This document shows positions 35,906 through 38,555 of a stretch of DNA of 38,555 nucleotides, piece after piece; position 1 is the stretch's first letter, and every line of letters begins with the position of its first letter. The DNA is from CAYOBW01 sp964402115 (GTDB lineage Bacteria > Verrucomicrobiota > Kiritimatiellia > UBA8416 > CAYOBW01): NCBI GenBank assembly GCA_964402115.1, contig CAYOBW010000030.1:1-38555 (forward strand), given 5' to 3'. Below the pieces are notes generated by a model. The model saw nothing but the letters and a program-made list of their open reading frames with translations, was not told the origin of the DNA and searched no databases. Made by a program: the position numbers and the translations under genes.

Positions 35906-35934
35906 TTGCCGTGGTGCTTATCATGCGTGATAAT
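35906..35934 (+). promoter_or_regulatory. Promoter with overlapping operator for the toxin-antitoxin-like pair
   Basis: TTGCCG (35906-35911), a 17-nt spacer and GATAAT (35929-35934) form a sigma-70-like promoter. The perfect dyad TTATCA-TGCG-TGATAA (35918-35933) covers the spacer and the -10 element, as expected for an operator bound by the HTH protein encoded just downstream. The predicted transcript would begin only a few bases before the ATG at 35944, with no Shine-Dalgarno, so the first gene may be leaderless. Confidence 0.6.
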
Positions 35935-35943
35935 AGATGCGCG

Positions 35944-36480
35944 ATGAACGACGATGTCATATCGGCCGCGCTACGCAGCCGCCGAAAGCGGGCCGGCCTG
36001 TCGCTGACGCAGGTGGCCCGCCGGGCAGGAACCTCGGCGGCAACCGTTTCCCGCTACGAGAACGGCTGGGATCGCTTCGAAGTGTACACGCTGCGCAAAC
36101 TGGCCGCGGCGCTGGGCTGCCGGCTGGAGACCCGCTTGTGCCCGGTCCGCCAGCCCGCCAGGCGCAAGCCTGCCGCAAAAGCGGTCGCTGCGCGTTTGAA
36201 GCGCCTGTTCTGGGACCACCCCCTGCAAGCGACGGACCTGGACGCCTGCCCCAAGTGGGTGACCGAGCGTGTGCTCGAGTACGGAGGCCTGGAAGACGTC
36301 CGTGCTCTGATCGGTTTCATGGGCCGCCCGCGTTTCCTCGACCAGATCCGCCAGGCCAACTGGTCCTCGCCCCGGACGCGGGCGTTCTGGACGGCCATCC
36401 TCGAGTTGGAGAACTTGCCATGCACGAAAGAACGCTTCCGCGATCAAGCCGCAAACTGCTGGACCGACTGGAGACGCTGA
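35944..36480 (+). CDS. XRE-type HTH protein, probable antitoxin of an AbiEii-type pair
   Basis: 178 aa from the ATG at 35944; in-frame upstream starts at 35911 and 35923 lie inside the promoter/operator. Residues about 7-62 are an XRE/Cro-type helix-turn-helix (RKRAGLSLTQVARRAGTSAA, then YENGWDRFEVYTLRKLAAAL). Residues about 84-160 form a second small domain (LKRLFWDHPLQATDLDACPK, VLEYGGLEDVRALIGFMGR). It resembles the helical domain, DUF6922-like from memory, commonly encoded before AbiEii-type nucleotidyltransferases. The gene overlaps the next by 61 bp in another frame, which fits a tightly coupled antitoxin-toxin unit. It probably represses its own promoter through the dyad at 35918-35933. 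Confidence 0.83.
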   Translation: MNDDVISAALRSRRKRAGLSLTQVARRAGTSAATVSRYENGWDRFEVYTLRKLAAALGCRLETRLCPVRQPARRKPAAKAVAARLKRLFWDHPLQATDLDACPKWVTERVLEYGGLEDVRALIGFMGRPRFLDQIRQANWSSPRTRAFWTAILELENLPCTKERFRDQAANCWTDWRR

Positions 36481-37049
36481 CGGATCCGGCCCTGGCCGGC
36501 TGGATTCTGGCGGGGGGCACCGGCCTGGCGCTGCAGGCGGGCCACCGCCGCTCGGAGGATTTCGACTTCTTCCGAACCGATGCCCTGGACGTGCGCGCGT
36601 TGCACGCTATCTTGAAGGGGATCGGCCGCTACGAGACACTGCAGGAGGCCGACCACACGCTGACCGTGCTGTGCAGCGGGGTCAAACTCTCCTTCTTCCG
36701 CGTTCGCGATCCATTCGTCTACGCGACGCTCCCGTACCGCTTCTTCCGCATCGCCGCGCTCGACGAGATCGCGCTGATGAAGCTCGTCGCAATCTCCGGG
36801 CGGGGCGCGCGCAAGGATTTCGTGGACCTGTACACGGTCCTGCGCGGCGGGCGTTCCCTGACAGACCTCTTTGCGGCGCTGCCGCGCAAGTACGGCCCGG
36901 AGCGCATCAATACGTATCACATCCTCAAGAGCCTGACCTACTTCGCGGATGCCGAGGCGGAGCCCGCGCCCGCCATGCTGCGGCCCTTCGACTGGGCCGA
37001 GTGCAAGGCGTTCTTCGTCCGCGAGGCTCGGAACATCACGCTGGGGTGA
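36420..37049 (+). CDS. AbiEii-type nucleotidyltransferase, probable toxin
   Basis: 209 aa starting inside the preceding gene (ATG 36420; GGAG upstream). WILAGGTGLALQAGHRRSEDFDFF holds the nucleotidyltransferase core: Gly-Gly-Thr (32-34) and the metal-binding Asp-Phe-Asp (47-49). LDEIALMKLVAISGRGARKDFVDLY (about 114-138) is the second conserved block of the PF08843 family, with Lys and the R-x-KD-x-x-D pattern. Family toxins such as AbiEii and MenT transfer nucleotides, in known cases to tRNA, and halt growth until neutralised; some protect against phage. The exact target here is unknown. The longer frame upstream in this phase (from 35937) is a shadow of the HTH gene. Confidence 0.85.
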   Translation: MHERTLPRSSRKLLDRLETLTDPALAGWILAGGTGLALQAGHRRSEDFDFFRTDALDVRALHAILKGIGRYETLQEADHTLTVLCSGVKLSFFRVRDPFVYATLPYRFFRIAALDEIALMKLVAISGRGARKDFVDLYTVLRGGRSLTDLFAALPRKYGPERINTYHILKSLTYFADAEAEPAPAMLRPFDWAECKAFFVREARNITLG

Positions 37050-37091
37050 CCTTGGCGCTCCCGGACGCTCAGCGGCCGGGGAAGGGATGGC

Positions 37092-38555
37092 ATGCTTGGA
37101 CCACAGAGAGAGAGCCGCTGGCGAACGGCGCCCTTGCTGGCGCTGGCTGTGCTGCTGCCGGCCTGCACCAACAGCCCGTACCGCGCCGGCGACCTGGCCG
37201 GCAACGCCTGCTTCACCTTCTACGACGCGCCGCCCACCCACCTCGATCCGGCCACGGCCTACTACCAGCGGGAATCCCACATCATCGACAACGTCTACGA
37301 GCCGCCGTTCGCCTACCACTACCTCCGCCGCCCCTACGAGCTGCAGCCGCTGACCGCCGAGGCGCTCCCCCGCCCGGCCTACTTCAGCCCTGACGGGCAG
37401 CCGCTGACGGCCGCCGATCCCGACGCCGCGGCGGTGGGGCGCGTCACCTACACGATCCGGCTCCGCGCCGACATCGCTTACCAGCCTCACCCCTGCTTCG
37501 CCCGCGACGCCGCCGGCCGCCTGCTCTACACCAACGTCGCACCGTCCGCGCTCGCCGGCTGCGACTACCCGAGCCGCTTCCCGCACCAGGGCACCCGCCT
37601 CGTGACGGCGCAGGACTATGCGCTGCAGATCCGGCGCCTGGCCGACCCCCGCACGCAGTGCCCGGTCTACAGCACGCTGAAGACCTACATCCTCGGCTTC
37701 GAGGAACTGAACGCGCACTACACGCGGACGCTGGACGCCGAGCGCGCCCGCCGCCGGGCGGCCGCCGGGGCCGCGTACAACCAGGACCTCAGCGAGCGCC
37801 GCACACCCATCGCGCTCGACTACGGGGCGGTCCCGTTCCCCGGCGTGGAGGTCGTTGACGACCGCACGTACCGCGTCGTGCTCAAGCGCAAGTATCCCCA
37901 GTTCCTCTACTGGATGGCCCTGCACTTCTTCGCGCCCGTCCCGGAGGAGGCGCTGCGCTTCTACGCGCAGCCCGCGCTGCGCGAGCGGCAGTTCTCGCTC
38001 GACCGCTGCCCTGTCGGCAGCGGCGCCTACTACCTCGACGCCTACGAGCCCAACACGCGCATCGTCCTGCGCCGCAATCCCCACTTCCACGCCGACCGCT
38101 ATCCGGACGACGGCGCGCCGGGCGACCGCGAGGCCGGGCTGCTGGCCGACGCCGGCCGGACCCTGCCCTTCATCGAGCGCATCGTCCTGACCCTCGAGAA
38201 GGAGTCGATCCCCGCCTGGAACAAGTTCCTGCAGGGCTACTACGACGACACGGGCATCGTCGCCGATGTCTACGACCAGGCGATCCGGGGCGGCGGCCCC
38301 GGGGACGCCACGCTGTCCGACGACATGGCCGCCCGCGGCATCCGCCTCGTCACCGACATCGAGTCGAGCTTCTGGCACCTGCGCTTCAACATGCTCGACG
38401 ACACGGTCGGCGGCGGCACCCCCGCGCGCCGCGCCCTGCGGCAGGCGCTGACGATCGCGCTCGACAGCAGCGCCTATCTCGACTTCTTCCTGATCGGGCG
38501 ACCCCCGCCGGCCACCCGCAACCTCTCCATCGGCCTCTTCACCTCCCCCGCCAGA
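37092..38555 (+). CDS. ABC transporter substrate-binding lipoprotein, family 5 (3' end cut by window edge)
   Basis: The frame is open for 488 codons from the ATG at 37092 to the end of the window. GGGGAAGGGA lies upstream. The signal peptide ends LLALAVLLPAC, a lipobox, so the protein is probably anchored to the membrane in the periplasm. FYDAPPTHLDPATAYYQRES is the N-terminal signature of SBP_bac_5 peptide/oligosaccharide-binding proteins. YTIRLRADIAYQP, VVDDRTYRVVLKRKYPQFLY, CPVGSGAYYLDAYEPNTRIV and RRALRQALTIALDSS follow in family order. It contains longer insertions than E. coli OppA or DppA, and the C-terminal lobe is missing here. Permease and ATPase genes would be expected to the right. 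Ligand unknown. Confidence 0.9.
   Translation, partial: MLGPQRESRWRTAPLLALAVLLPACTNSPYRAGDLAGNACFTFYDAPPTHLDPATAYYQRESHIIDNVYEPPFAYHYLRRPYELQPLTAEALPRPAYFSPDGQPLTAADPDAAAVGRVTYTIRLRADIAYQPHPCFARDAAGRLLYTNVAPSALAGCDYPSRFPHQGTRLVTAQDYALQIRRLADPRTQCPVYSTLKTYILGFEELNAHYTRTLDAERARRRAAAGAAYNQDLSERRTPIALDYGAVPFPGVEVVDDRTYRVVLKRKYPQFLYWMALHFFAPVPEEALRFYAQPALRERQFSLDRCPVGSGAYYLDAYEPNTRIVLRRNPHFHADRYPDDGAPGDREAGLLADAGRTLPFIERIVLTLEKESIPAWNKFLQGYYDDTGIVADVYDQAIRGGGPGDATLSDDMAARGIRLVTDIESSFWHLRFNMLDDTVGGGTPARRALRQALTIALDSSAYLDFFLIGRPPPATRNLSIGLFTSPAR

Noticed and set aside
35937..36419. N-terminal extension of the AbiEii-type protein
   Set aside because: This part reads the HTH gene in another frame and is Arg/Pro-rich; the family core starts right after the ATG at 36420.

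Overview
The window is high-GC (by eye, mid to upper 60s percent), densely coding bacterial DNA. The gene content suggests a Gram-negative member of the PVC superphylum, most likely Kiritimatiellota, Lentisphaerota or a close relative. The grounds are a TAT-exported sulfatase, a ThuA-like protein, many secreted orphan proteins, a uridine-kinase family protein with a ThrRS-like N-terminus, an outer-membrane TPR/barrel protein and dispersed intergenic palindromes. This placement is inference: there is no rRNA or other phylogenetic marker. No rRNA, tRNA, CRISPR array, transposase or prophage was seen.

Layout. 1-5933 is a polysaccharide and redox accessory region: a sulfatase cut by the window edge, an unusual two-domain SGNH + alpha/beta hydrolase, a ThuA-like protein, a GlpD-like flavoenzyme and an FMN-binding lipoprotein. 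6078-10039 holds two orphan secreted proteins, a PRiA4_ORF3-family protein and repeat-rich intergenic DNA containing a possible gene remnant. 10391-13460 carries an ATP-cone/uridine-kinase fusion and a secreted subtilisin. 13523-19831 carries a secreted orphan, a Nif3-like protein, HemW, a YahK-like alcohol dehydrogenase and a TGS/ThrRS-like nucleoside kinase. 19881-25311 looks like one operon: folD, a UbiA-type prenyltransferase, a large PEP-synthase-like swivelling-His phosphotransferase and a nitroreductase.

25400-35155 is the most interesting region. A minus-strand operon encodes an NfrB-like inner-membrane GT2 glycosyltransferase, an NfrA-like outer-membrane TPR protein and a DUF4434 (YbcH-like) periplasmic protein. 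It is transcribed away from wecB (UDP-GlcNAc 2-epimerase), which is followed by a secreted protein of about 14 MORN repeats. The glycosyltransferase ends in MshEN-type cyclic-di-GMP-binding motifs, and here there are two full motif pairs. The whole resembles the E. coli nfrB-nfrA-ybcH system that makes the c-di-GMP-controlled N4 glycan receptor from WecB-derived UDP-ManNAc, but with the sugar-nucleotide epimerase built into the locus. The proposed flow is: WecB makes UDP-ManNAc, NfrB polymerises it and moves it across the inner membrane when c-di-GMP is bound, NfrA passes it through the periplasm and outer membrane, and the DUF4434 and MORN proteins modify or organise it.

35245-38555 holds a TRIC-family membrane protein, a toxin-antitoxin-like pair (XRE-type HTH protein plus AbiEii-type nucleotidyltransferase) with a visible operator/promoter, and the first 488 codons of a family 5 solute-binding lipoprotein.
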